From Desulfocicer vacuolatum DSM 3385 (lineage in GTDB: Bacteria; Desulfobacterota; Desulfobacteria; Desulfobacterales; SURF-7), in NCBI GenBank assembly GCA_945870015.1, contig CAMBQS010000164.1, positions 1-7,462 of the forward strand: a stretch of 7,462 nt of DNA, written 5' to 3'. Within the stretch, counting starts at the first letter, position 1, and each line of letters opens with the position of its first letter. This document shows, one piece after another, positions 1 to 6,895 of this stretch. The notes beneath the pieces are model-generated. The model saw only the letters and a list, made by a program, of their open reading frames with translations, was not told where the DNA came from and ran no database searches. Made by a program: the position numbers and the translations under genes.

Positions 1-408
1 CATATTAAACGGTTTTTATGTGATTTTTTTTCCAGAATGGATTCCGGTGATAAAGATTATCTACAATATGTGGATTTTCTCATTCAGTTCACCAGCACAT
101 TGGGTGAAACCACGGATATCTTCAATGCCCTGATGGAAAGAAAAAAAGCCTGCATACAAGCCATTCAAAAAGCAGCAGCATATGAAAAGCAGTTGGAAAG
201 ATATACGATGGAGGTAATGATCTTGAAGGGGGACAGGAATCCGTGTATAAATATAGATGAAGCCGGAAAAACAGTTGAAATCATCAACCGGATCAGCTTC
301 AGCCAGTTCGGGCGGAGTGATGATTCAAATGCGCTCCTGCACGAAGTGGATCTTGGGGTCTGTCATCCGGGAGAGGATTTACAAAGGGTGATCCGGCTGC
401 TGTCATGA
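1..408 (+). CDS. C-terminal part of an unrecognised protein (5' end outside the window)
   Basis: I do not recognise this protein. An ATG at 37 would give 123 residues, but the frame is open all the way to base 1 and there is no Shine-Dalgarno sequence before that ATG, so I read this as the 3' end of a longer gene. The visible part has no signal peptide or membrane segment. Residues about 20-62 (counted from the ATG) are rich in Glu, Lys, Gln and Ala and look helical, possibly a short coiled coil. After that comes a beta-like stretch around INIDEAGKTVEIINRISF. A coiled coil followed by beta strands loosely recalls the end of DUF342/FapA proteins, but I cannot support that assignment. The stop TGA (406-408) lies in a terminator-like hairpin, so the gene probably ends its transcription unit and is separate from lolA. 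Confidence 0.6.
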   Translation, partial: HIKRFLCDFFSRMDSGDKDYLQYVDFLIQFTSTLGETTDIFNALMERKKACIQAIQKAAAYEKQLERYTMEVMILKGDRNPCINIDEAGKTVEIINRISFSQFGRSDDSNALLHEVDLGVCHPGEDLQRVIRLLS

Positions 409-440
409 TCCGGCCAGCCTTCTCTGGACTGGATCTTTAT
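407..440 (+). terminator. Probable Rho-independent terminator of the first gene
   Basis: GATCCGGCCAG (407-417) can pair with CTGGACTGGATC (424-435). This forms an 11-bp stem with one G-T wobble and one bulged A at 428, closed by the 6-nt loop CCTTCT. It is followed by TTTAT (436-440). The hairpin starts inside the stop codon of the upstream gene. The T tract is short, so termination may be incomplete. Confidence 0.5.
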
Positions 441-486
441 GGATCAGTATTTACATCATGGATAGGGTATGGTAGGCAAAATTTTC

Positions 487-522
487 AATATCACGGAATT
501 TGTCAGTGATATTTTCTTTTTT
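487..522 (+). terminator. AT-rich hairpin with T tract just upstream of lolA (terminator or leader attenuator)
   Basis: AATATCAC (487-494) is a perfect inverted repeat of GTGATATT (506-513), with an 11-nt loop, followed by TTCTTTTTT (514-522). The shape is that of an intrinsic terminator, but the 8-bp stem is AT-rich and so weak. It ends only about 20 bp before the lolA start codon. It could be a second terminator for the upstream gene or a structure in the lolA leader. Confidence 0.4.
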
Positions 523-542
523 ATGCGTAAAGGATATTTTTT

Positions 543-1241
543 ATGATCATCAGAAAAATAGTTGTGTTTCTTTTTTTGGCCTTGTCTGTGATGCCGGTTC
601 AGATATTGTTTGGCCAGGATTCCGGTAAAACATCGGATGCCGTGATCCAGGAGAGGGACAAGGCTGTTGACAGGATACTCGACTGCGTGGAAAAACGATA
701 CAGCGGACAAGGCTTTTCAGCCCGTTTTTTTCAGACCTCCACCCTTCAGGCCATGAAGATTACAGATAGTGCGGATGGTCAGGCGTATTTTAAAAAGCCG
801 GGGATGATGAAATGGGAATACATAAAACCGGATCGTCAGCAGATCATTACCGACGGCTCAACGCTGTGGATATATCGGCCGGACGACAAACAGGTCACGG
901 TCGGTACATTTCCATCCTTTTTCAGTAACGGTAAAGGCGCTGGATTCTTGTCCGATATCAGTCTGATCCGGAAAAAATTCATCGTGTCCATCGGCGAGAG
1001 CCTGGTTGCAAGTGAAAATATGCTGAAACTATGGCCACAGGAAAAAAATGTTGATATTTCGGTTATCCATTTAACCATCTCGGCGGAGACCTGTAATGTT
1101 ATCCGGGTCGTGACTTACAATGCGTATGGAGACGAAACCCGTATTGAGTTGACGGATATCGATTTTACATCCAGCCAGCCGGATAGTACCTTCCATTTTA
1201 CCATTCCGCCGGGTACGGATATTGTTCAAATGGATCAGTGA
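543..1241 (+). CDS. lolA: Outer-membrane lipoprotein carrier protein LolA (periplasmic)
   Basis: LolA collects lipoproteins released by the LolCDE transporter at the inner membrane and carries them through the periplasm. The 232-residue product has a signal peptide: MIIRKIV, then a hydrophobic stretch to about residue 20, with likely cleavage near LFG/QDS (about residue 24). The mature part carries the family pattern: FSARFFQTSTLQ, then DSADGQAYFKKPGMMKWEY, then DGSTLWIYRPDDKQVTVG, with a late beta segment around TRIELTDIDF. Length is near the usual 200-230 residues. The ATG is supported by AAAGGA at 529-534 with an 8-nt gap. nadA follows after 40 bp and is probably cotranscribed. No LolB is visible, as is usual outside Beta- and Gammaproteobacteria. 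Assignment is from motif recognition, not from a search. Confidence 0.9.
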   Translation: MIIRKIVVFLFLALSVMPVQILFGQDSGKTSDAVIQERDKAVDRILDCVEKRYSGQGFSARFFQTSTLQAMKITDSADGQAYFKKPGMMKWEYIKPDRQQIITDGSTLWIYRPDDKQVTVGTFPSFFSNGKGAGFLSDISLIRKKFIVSIGESLVASENMLKLWPQEKNVDISVIHLTISAETCNVIRVVTYNAYGDETRIELTDIDFTSSQPDSTFHFTIPPGTDIVQMDQ

Positions 1242-1281
1242 TCCGGATTTCCATCATGGGCGGTAGAATCAGGACAAGAAA

Positions 1282-2175
1282 ATGAAAGATAAAATTAAAA
1301 AACTGGCAAAGGAAAGAAATGCCATTATCCTGGCACACAATTATCAACCACCGGAGATTCAGGATATTGCGGATCTTTGCGGAGATTCACTTGAGCTGAG
1401 CATCAAGGCAGCCGGAACTGATGCAGATATCATTTTATTCTGCGGGGTTCATTTTATGGCGGAAACCGCTTCCATACTCTCTCCTGAAAAAATAGTCCTG
1501 CTGCCGAACAAAGATGCAGGCTGCCCCATGGCGGATATGATCCATCCGGATCTGCTTATGGCAAAACTGGAAACGCTTCCCCCCATGCCTGTGGTGACCT
1601 ATGTCAATTCATCTGCAGCCGTGAAGGCACTTTCAACCATTTGCTGTACGTCTGCCAATGTGGTGAAGGTGGTCAACAGCCTGGATGCCGATGAAGTGCT
1701 GATGACACCGGACAGAAACCTTGCCCGGTATGCAGCAGCGCACACCCGCAAGAAACTTCATTTCTGGGATGGATGCTGTCCGTTCCATGATCGTCTGAGC
1801 GCTGTGGATGTAAAAAAAGCAAAAGAAGCCTACCCGGATGCCATTGTTATGGCCCATCCGGAATGCAGAACAGAAGTTCTGGAAATAGCCGATATTGTGC
1901 TGAGTACCGCAGGAATGATACAGTATGCCAAAACATCGGGTCACCGGTCTTTTATTGTGGGCACGGAAATCGGGCTTCTCTATCCGCTTCAAAAAGAAAA
2001 TCCGGACAAGAATTTTTATCCAGCCGCTACAAACCTGATGTGTCCGGACATGAAGAAGATCACCCTTGAGGATGTGGCGGCAAGTCTTGAATTCCTGATC
2101 GGACAGATCAAGGTTCCGGAGCCTATCCGCATTCGTGCATTCAAGGCAGTCCAGGATATGATTGCGATCCGGTAA
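1282..2175 (+). CDS. nadA: Quinolinate synthase NadA ([4Fe-4S] enzyme, NAD biosynthesis)
   Basis: NadA condenses iminoaspartate with dihydroxyacetone phosphate to give quinolinate, the pyridine precursor of NAD, in the cytoplasm. The 297-residue product is full length for the compact form of the family. Motifs in order: ILAHNYQPPEIQDIAD (16-31, substrate-binding His19 and Tyr21), CGDSLELS (33-40), FCGVHFMAETA (53-63), PNKDAGCPMAD (75-85), TYVNSSAAVKA (106-116), DGCCPFH (163-169), AHPEC (191-195) and NLMCPDMK (251-258). The three cluster ligands are most likely Cys81, Cys166 (adjacent Cys165 is an alternative) and Cys254. AGGACA at 1271-1276 sits 5 nt before the ATG. It follows lolA closely. 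nadB and nadC, the other de novo pathway genes, are not in this window. The gene converges on yebC with a 29-bp gap. Confidence 0.97.
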   Translation: MKDKIKKLAKERNAIILAHNYQPPEIQDIADLCGDSLELSIKAAGTDADIILFCGVHFMAETASILSPEKIVLLPNKDAGCPMADMIHPDLLMAKLETLPPMPVVTYVNSSAAVKALSTICCTSANVVKVVNSLDADEVLMTPDRNLARYAAAHTRKKLHFWDGCCPFHDRLSAVDVKKAKEAYPDAIVMAHPECRTEVLEIADIVLSTAGMIQYAKTSGHRSFIVGTEIGLLYPLQKENPDKNFYPAATNLMCPDMKKITLEDVAASLEFLIGQIKVPEPIRIRAFKAVQDMIAIR

Positions 2176-2204
2176 TCGTACTGTCCGGAAACAACCTCAC
2201 TTTT

Positions 2205-2948
2205 CTACATGGCATTCATGATATCGTCCGGGATGTCGGCATTGGTGTATACCTTCTGGACATCCTCACACTCATCCAGCATATCCATGAGCCGAATCAT
2301 CTGCTCTGCTTCTTTTCCGGCAAGGTCTGCCGTGGACTGAGGCAGCATGGTGATTTCCGCTTCAGTCGTGGGAATTTTGGCATTATCAAGTGCGGATTTC
2401 ACCGCCTCAAAATCAGCGGGAGATGTGATGACCTCAAAGCTGTCATCTTCTTCCCGGATGTCCTCTGCTCCGGCTTCAAGGGCTGTCTCCATGAGCTTAT
2501 CTTCCTCTACATCCTTTTTCTGTACGATAATACAGCCCTTGTTCTGGAACATCCAGGATACGCATCCGTTTTCCCCTAAATTTCCTGCGCATTTATTGAA
2601 AATATGACGGATATCCGCAACCGCCCTGTTTTTATTATCGGTCAGTGATTCGATCAAAACAGCAGCACCGCCAGGGCCATATCCTTCATAGGTGATCTCT
2701 TCATAGTTTGCCCCTTCCAGCTCTCCGGTGCCTTTTTTGATGGCCCTTTCCAGTTTGTCCTTGGGCAGATTCACACTTTTTGCGGAAAGAACAGCCGATC
2801 TGAGACGTGGATTGGAATCCGGGTCACCACCTCCCATTCGGGCAGCCACAGTGATCTCTTTAATGATTTTTGTAAAAATTTTTCCGCGTTTTGCATCCAC
2901 GGCTGCTTTTTTGTGTTTTATGGATGACCACTTGCTGTGTCCGGACAT
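2205..2948 (-). CDS. yebC: YebC/PmpR/TACO1-family protein
   Basis: This is a full-length (247-residue) member of the widespread YebC family, annotated as transcriptional regulators and, in more recent work on the family, as factors that help ribosomes translate difficult sequences such as proline stretches. The N-terminus MSGHSKWSSIKHKKAAVDAK is the family signature. It is followed by RGKIFTKIIKEITVAAR, the GGDPDSNPRLRSA segment, NLPKDKLERAIKKG, YEGYGPGGAAVLIE (family core) and NRAVADIRHIFNK. The acidic C-terminal domain ends in a segment rich in DMLDE and ED residues. A strong AGGAGG (2953-2958 on the minus strand) lies 4 nt before the ATG. Start codon and ribosome site are both inside the 3' end of rlmE, a 31-bp overlap that suggests cotranscription and possibly translational coupling. 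Confidence 0.97.
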   Translation of the reverse strand: MSGHSKWSSIKHKKAAVDAKRGKIFTKIIKEITVAARMGGGDPDSNPRLRSAVLSAKSVNLPKDKLERAIKKGTGELEGANYEEITYEGYGPGGAAVLIESLTDNKNRAVADIRHIFNKCAGNLGENGCVSWMFQNKGCIIVQKKDVEEDKLMETALEAGAEDIREEDDSFEVITSPADFEAVKSALDNAKIPTTEAEITMLPQSTADLAGKEAEQMIRLMDMLDECEDVQKVYTNADIPDDIMNAM

Positions 2949-3568
2949 ATTTCCTCCTGTTTTTTATCGACGCCGATAATATATATTTCCTTGCTGGCCT
3001 TTCGGCAGCTTTTTGGTTTGTAGATTTTTGATTTGTGAAATTCCTTCTGGATTGAATCCGTAAACCGCTTGAAATCCTCACCCTGAAAAATTTTGCAGAC
3101 AAACGATCCTCCGGCTTTCAGATGTTGTCTGGCAATATCAAAGGCTGCCTCACAGAGGGCAAGAGAACGGGCTGCATCTACGAATTTATTGCCGGTTGTG
3201 TCCGGAGCCATATCACTCAGCACAATATCAAAAGGATGGATCATTTCCTCCTGCTCCAGTAGAGACTGGATGGAAAAAATATCACCCGTATGAACCGTAA
3301 CATGAGGTGGCAATTGCAGGGTAACTTTTTTTTTATCAATTCCGACAATCCTTCCCTGAGGCCCGACCAGTGTTGCTGTATATTGCAGCCATGATCCCGG
3401 CGAACAGCCAAGGTCGAGAATTCTGTTTCCTTTTTGGAGCAATCTGTACTTTTCCTGAATCTCCTGTAATTTGTAAACCGATCGGGCAGGAAAGTTTTCT
3501 TTTCTAGCCTTACGGGCATAGTGGTCTTCCCATTTGTTGTTCTGAGATGATCCCTGCTTTTTTTTCAT
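2918..3568 (-). CDS. rlmE: 23S rRNA (uridine-2'-O-)-methyltransferase RlmE (FtsJ/RrmJ)
   Basis: RlmE uses S-adenosylmethionine to methylate the 2'-O of a uridine in the A-loop of 23S rRNA (U2552 in E. coli), a late step in assembly of the large subunit. The frame is open up to an ATG at 3604 (228 residues). I prefer the ATG at 3568 (216 residues): MKKKQGSSQNNKWEDHY lines up with the E. coli N-terminus, and a weak AACAGG lies 8 nt before it, while the 3604 ATG has no ribosome site. Counting from 3604, the catalytic K-D-K-E tetrad is intact: Lys45 (YKLQEI), Asp131 (SDMAPD), Lys171 (CKIFQGE) and Glu206 (KEIYI). The SAM-binding loop is DLGCSPGSW (64-72). It overlaps yebC by 31 bp and follows radA after a short gap. 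Confidence 0.95.
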   Translation of the reverse strand: MKKKQGSSQNNKWEDHYARKARKENFPARSVYKLQEIQEKYRLLQKGNRILDLGCSPGSWLQYTATLVGPQGRIVGIDKKKVTLQLPPHVTVHTGDIFSIQSLLEQEEMIHPFDIVLSDMAPDTTGNKFVDAARSLALCEAAFDIARQHLKAGGSFVCKIFQGEDFKRFTDSIQKEFHKSKIYKPKSCRKASKEIYIIGVDKKQEEICPDTASGHP

Positions 3569-3637
3569 GGGAAAAGCCTGTTGATGCCCGGATATTGTTT
3601 CCATAAAAACTGTTTTTTTCAGACTCGAATCATCTGT

Positions 3638-3667
3638 ATAATATTATGATTTGACCCTGTTTTGCAA
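3638..3667 (-). promoter_or_regulatory. Possible sigma70-type promoter for rlmE-yebC
   Basis: On the minus strand TTGCAA (3667-3662) and TATTAT (3643-3638) are separated by 18 bp, in the radA-rlmE gap and pointing at rlmE. This is a consensus-like match only. AT-rich gaps yield such matches by chance, and read-through from radA is equally possible. Confidence 0.3.
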
Positions 3668-3676
3668 GTGAAACTA

Positions 3677-5044
3677 CTAAAACAAAATTTCCATCGCCTG
3701 AGATATATTGTGAATTCCAATCACCTCAATTCCTGGAATGGCGCTCATCCGCTTCAGGTTGGAAGCCGGCAAAAGGCAACGGGTAAATCCCATTTTTTTG
3801 ATTTCAGAAACCCGGATATCCGTATGACTGATGGCTCTGACCTCACCGGTCAGTCCGACTTCTCCGAGTACAACCGTCCCGCTGTCAATGGAACGGTCCA
3901 GAAAGCTGGATGCGACCGCTGCAATGATTCCCATATCCACGGCCGGTTCATCTACTCTTACACCTCCTGCGACATTCATGAATATATCATGCCCCATCAA
4001 CTGAAAACCCAGCTTTCTTTCCATCACCGCAACCAGAAGAGATACCCGGTTTTGGTCCAGACCCAGAATGGTTCTTCTGGGGGTTCCAAGGGTACTGCTG
4101 CCGGCAAGACCCTGGATCTCGACAAGAATCGGTCTGGTTCCTTCCACACTGGCTGTGACAATGGAGCCGGGCGTGTTTTCCGGACGCTCGGAAAGAAAAA
4201 CCGCTGATGGATTGTCCACCTCATCCAGGCCCTTTTCTTTCATTTCAAACACACCGATTTCATTGGTGGACCCGAACCGGTTTTTGACAGCCCTCAATAT
4301 CCGGAACACATGGTTCCGGTCTCCTTCAAAGTAAAGAACCGTATCCACCATATGTTCCATGATTCGTGGGCCTGCAATGGCACCATCCTTGGTCACATGC
4401 CCGACAAGAAAGGTGGGGATTCCGGTTTTCTTGGCCATCAGCATCAGATGCATGGTGGATTCCCGAACCTGGCTCACGCTTCCGGGAGCGGAATTCAGGT
4501 CTCCGTTGAACATGGTTTGAATGGAGTCAATCACCAGCACATCGGGTTGATGTTTGTCGACCATGGAAATGATGGTTTCCAGGTCGATTTCGGAAACAAC
4601 CAGCATGTCCGAGGATGCGGTTGAAAGCCGTTCACTCCTGATTTTGATCTGCTTGATGGATTCTTCACCCGAAACATATAAGACCTTGCGGCCTTTCATT
4701 GCCAGTCCATGAAGGGCCTGGAGCATCAGGGTGGACTTCCCGATACCCGGATCACCACCGATCAGAACCAGGCTTCCGGAAACCAGGCCGCCGCCCAGGA
4801 CCCTGTCAAACTCCTTGATTCCGGTGAGAAGACGGTGCTCTTTGATCAATTCAATGGCGTTAATGGGTATGGGTTCCTGGATACCGGAGATGCTGCCTGA
4901 TTTGCCAAACCGGCAGGGCTCTTTTTTTTTAGATTCCTCAACAAAGGTCTGCCATTCATTGCAGTCCGGGCATTTCCCCATCCACTTTGGTGTCTGATAT
5001 CCGCAGGATTGACAGATAAAGATGGTTTTTTCGTTTTTTTTCAC
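3677..5044 (-). CDS. radA: DNA repair protein RadA/Sms
   Basis: RadA (Sms) is a RecA-related, hexameric ATPase that drives branch migration of recombination intermediates during DNA repair. The 455-residue product has all its parts. Cys11, Cys14, Cys25 and Cys28 form the N-terminal zinc finger (CQSCGY and KCPDC). GGDPGIGKST (96-105) is the Walker A loop with Lys103. VLVIDSIQT (169-177) is Walker B with Asp173. KNRFGSTNEIGVFEM (254-268) is the RadA-specific KNRFG motif. The C-terminal third (about 295-455) is the Lon-protease-like domain, including LGEVGLTGEVR (393-403). The start is GTG at 5044: the next Met (residue 22) would remove the first zinc-ligand pair. It is the first gene of the radA-rlmE-yebC block and is divergent from the PHP gene, 69 bp away. 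Confidence 0.97.
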   Translation of the reverse strand: MKKNEKTIFICQSCGYQTPKWMGKCPDCNEWQTFVEESKKKEPCRFGKSGSISGIQEPIPINAIELIKEHRLLTGIKEFDRVLGGGLVSGSLVLIGGDPGIGKSTLMLQALHGLAMKGRKVLYVSGEESIKQIKIRSERLSTASSDMLVVSEIDLETIISMVDKHQPDVLVIDSIQTMFNGDLNSAPGSVSQVRESTMHLMLMAKKTGIPTFLVGHVTKDGAIAGPRIMEHMVDTVLYFEGDRNHVFRILRAVKNRFGSTNEIGVFEMKEKGLDEVDNPSAVFLSERPENTPGSIVTASVEGTRPILVEIQGLAGSSTLGTPRRTILGLDQNRVSLLVAVMERKLGFQLMGHDIFMNVAGGVRVDEPAVDMGIIAAVASSFLDRSIDSGTVVLGEVGLTGEVRAISHTDIRVSEIKKMGFTRCLLPASNLKRMSAIPGIEVIGIHNISQAMEILF

Positions 5045-5058
5045 GGTGTATGTCAGGG

Positions 5059-5064
5059 CTCCTT
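5059..5064 (-). promoter_or_regulatory. Distant Shine-Dalgarno of radA
   Basis: AAGGAG on the minus strand is the only good ribosome site before radA, but it is 14 nt from the GTG start, longer than the usual 5-10 nt. Together with the GTG codon this predicts modest translation. No in-frame ATG lies between the site and the GTG. Confidence 0.5.
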
Positions 5065-5113
5065 GCCCGATGAATAAAATTCAGCAGATTCAATTGACAA
5101 TGGCACCTATACC

Positions 5114-5998
5114 ATGTCATCCTTGGCCTATCAACAAAACAGTATCGGTGACCCTTTTTTCATTTCATGGACAGATGAAGATACAGACGTGATCGATTAC
5201 CATATCCATACCCCCCTTTGCAATCATGCTCGGAAAAGCATGGAATCCTATGTAAAAAAAGCAATTGAACTCGGGCTTCGGGAAATCTGTTTTCTGGATC
5301 ATCTGACGGTCAACGGGCAAGGCAGAAGAAATTCCATGTGCCCGTCGGAAGTGGGGCTTTATTTTCAGGCCGTACAGAAATTGAAATATCAGTACTGGAA
5401 ACAGATCCGGATCCGCGCCGGTCTTGAGGTGGATTTCATCCCGGATCAGATCGACCGGATTCATGAAATTATCAGACCGTACTCTTTTGATGTCATTGGC
5501 GGCTCGGTTCATTTTGTCAACGGAATGAATATTGTCAGCCGCAGGGAACAGACAGCGCTTTCCAAAATTGATTTTGAAAATCTTTGCCTTCATTATATAG
5601 AAGAGCTGGATCAACTGCTGAATTGTGATTTTTTTGATACCATTTGCCATCTGGATGTGGTCAAAAAGTTTCATGCTCCACTTTCTGAGGCGGTTGTTGA
5701 TAAATTTGATGAAATATTATCCAAAATCAGGTATAAGAATTTGACCGTGGAAGTGAATACCAGTGGATTAACTCATTCCGCGCAGGAGATTTATCCTGGA
5801 CCCGAGTTGTTAAAAATTTGTTTTCACAAGGGAATTGAAATCACCCTTGCATCCGATGCCCATCATCCTGACGAGGTGGGGCGATATTTCAAACAGGTTA
5901 TATCCGATCTTGTTGCTGTCGGATTTACACATTTGGCCGGCTTTAGCCGTCGAAAACGGTATAAGATTCCCATTGATATAAATGGAGGGCGCTCCTGA
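5114..5998 (+). CDS. PHP-domain phosphatase, HisJ-type histidinol-phosphatase family
   Basis: PHP-family metal-dependent phosphatases of this type hydrolyse histidinol phosphate to histidinol, the penultimate step of histidine synthesis. Metal-ligand motifs are in order: DYHIHTPLCNHA (His30, His32, His38), FLDH (Asp62, His63), GLEVDF (Glu105), GSVHF (His133), CHLDV (His179) and SDAHHP (Asp248, His250). The pattern YHIHTPLCNHA with GLEVDF and SVHF is typical of HisJ/HisK phosphatases. No other his gene is present, so the substrate is inferred. The ATG at 5114 gives 294 residues but lacks a Shine-Dalgarno, and the fold begins only at residue 26. A GTG at 5189 would start exactly at the conserved (M/V)IDYHIHT, so the first 25 residues are doubtful. 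It is the first gene of the operon with the transglycosylase and the small membrane protein. Confidence 0.85.
   Translation: MSSLAYQQNSIGDPFFISWTDEDTDVIDYHIHTPLCNHARKSMESYVKKAIELGLREICFLDHLTVNGQGRRNSMCPSEVGLYFQAVQKLKYQYWKQIRIRAGLEVDFIPDQIDRIHEIIRPYSFDVIGGSVHFVNGMNIVSRREQTALSKIDFENLCLHYIEELDQLLNCDFFDTICHLDVVKKFHAPLSEAVVDKFDEILSKIRYKNLTVEVNTSGLTHSAQEIYPGPELLKICFHKGIEITLASDAHHPDEVGRYFKQVISDLVAVGFTHLAGFSRRKRYKIPIDINGGRS
5984..5989 (+). promoter_or_regulatory. Shine-Dalgarno that fixes the transglycosylase start
   Basis: GGAGGG near the end of the phosphatase gene lies 10 nt before the ATG at 6000. It overlaps the other candidate ATG (5982-5984), which therefore cannot use it, so 6000 is the better start. 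Confidence 0.6.
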
Positions 5999-5999
5999 G

Positions 6000-6893
6000 A
6001 TGGCAGATTATGGTTTACTATGGAAATGTATCAGCAGATTTTTTTGTTTTTTCAGTATTTTTCTTTTTTTTGTCATAGTGCCTTTGGATTCCCTTTCCTC
6101 AACAGAATCGGAAATGATGTATCTGGATGCCCTTGCCAAAAGGCTGATCAAAGACGGTTTTGATGAAAAACAGATTCAGGAACTATTCCGTCGCGCGGAA
6201 GTTCGTTTTGATACACGGGGAGTCTCTCTGTTTTCTGTCCACCAGGAGTCAAAGCTGAATTATGGTCAGTTTCTTTCCGGGTCCAATATTCAGAAAGCCA
6301 GGCAATATATGGAGCAGCATCAATCAACGCTTCAGATGGCGGAAAGAGTGTATGGTGTGGAAAAAGAGGTGATCACTGCGATCATGCTGGTTGAAACCAG
6401 GCTCGGAACCTATCTTGGCGGAAGTTCAATCCTGAATTCCCTCTCTACCATGGCAGCCCTTTCCGACCCTGAATCAAGAGAATTTATCTGGAACAAAATG
6501 TCGAAAACAAGCGATCATACGCGAAGCCAGTTCAATTCCTGGTCGGATCGGAAAACCGATTGGGCGTATAATGAATTAAAAGCATTTATCACCTATACCC
6601 AGCAAGAGGCGGTTGATCCTTTATCCATCAACGGTTCCTATGCCGGAGCCCTTGGGATCTGCCAGTTTATGCCCAGCAATGTTTTAAAAATCGCCAGAGA
6701 TGGAAATCTGGACGGCCGCATCAACCTGTTTGACCATGCAGATGCCATAGCCAGCATTGCCAATTATCTCAAAGTTCATGGCTGGAGCCCGGGTCTGGAT
6801 CGTGACAAACAGTATCAGGTGTTGCTGCGATATAATTACAGCAAACCATATGCAAATACGCTTATTGATATTGCTCAACGATTGAAAGGCTGA
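6000..6893 (+). CDS. mltB: MltB-type lytic murein transglycosylase (SLT_2 domain)
   Basis: Lytic transglycosylases of the MltB family (GH103) cleave the MurNAc-GlcNAc bond of peptidoglycan to give 1,6-anhydro-MurNAc ends, in the periplasm. The product is 297 residues from the ATG at 6000 (303 from 5982). A hydrophobic N-terminal segment (about 14-29, FFCFFSIFLFFVIVPL) is a signal peptide or anchor. The two cysteines there are not in a lipobox, so unlike E. coli MltB it does not look like a lipoprotein. The domain shows IMLVETRLG with the catalytic Glu at about 132, SSILNSLSTMA, DWAYNELKAF, SYAGALGICQFMPSN (213-227) and DGRINLFDHADAIASIANYL. No C-terminal peptidoglycan-binding domain follows. 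The start is 1 nt after the phosphatase stop, and the next ATG is 2 nt after its own stop, so all three genes are probably one operon. Confidence 0.93.
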   Translation: MADYGLLWKCISRFFCFFSIFLFFVIVPLDSLSSTESEMMYLDALAKRLIKDGFDEKQIQELFRRAEVRFDTRGVSLFSVHQESKLNYGQFLSGSNIQKARQYMEQHQSTLQMAERVYGVEKEVITAIMLVETRLGTYLGGSSILNSLSTMAALSDPESREFIWNKMSKTSDHTRSQFNSWSDRKTDWAYNELKAFITYTQQEAVDPLSINGSYAGALGICQFMPSNVLKIARDGNLDGRINLFDHADAIASIANYLKVHGWSPGLDRDKQYQVLLRYNYSKPYANTLIDIAQRLKG

Positions 6894-6895
6894 AA

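Noticed and set aside
450..478. TTTACA-N17-TAGGCA as a lolA promoter
   Set aside because: The -10 matches the consensus at only two positions, and the second hairpin lies between it and the gene.
1633..1992. Open frame of 119 codons antisense to nadA
   Set aside because: It lies entirely within a well-conserved nadA and encodes no recognisable motif.
2168..2189. TCCGG/CCGGA inverted repeat at the end of nadA as a shared terminator for nadA and yebC
   Set aside because: Only a 5-bp stem with a 12-nt loop and no T tract on either side.
3662..4207. Open frame of 181 codons on the + strand inside radA
   Set aside because: It lies antisense to the strongly supported radA gene, has low-complexity, unrecognisable protein and no ribosome site; it is a shadow frame.
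5094..5099. TTGACA in the radA-PHP gap as the -35 box of a promoter for the PHP gene
   Set aside because: No acceptable -10 box lies 15-19 bp downstream. On the other strand the overlapping TTGTCA likewise lacks a -10, so I could not define a promoter in this divergent 69-bp gap.
5165..5674. Open frame of 169 codons antisense to the PHP gene
   Set aside because: The + strand frame has every PHP metal ligand; the antisense product has no family features.
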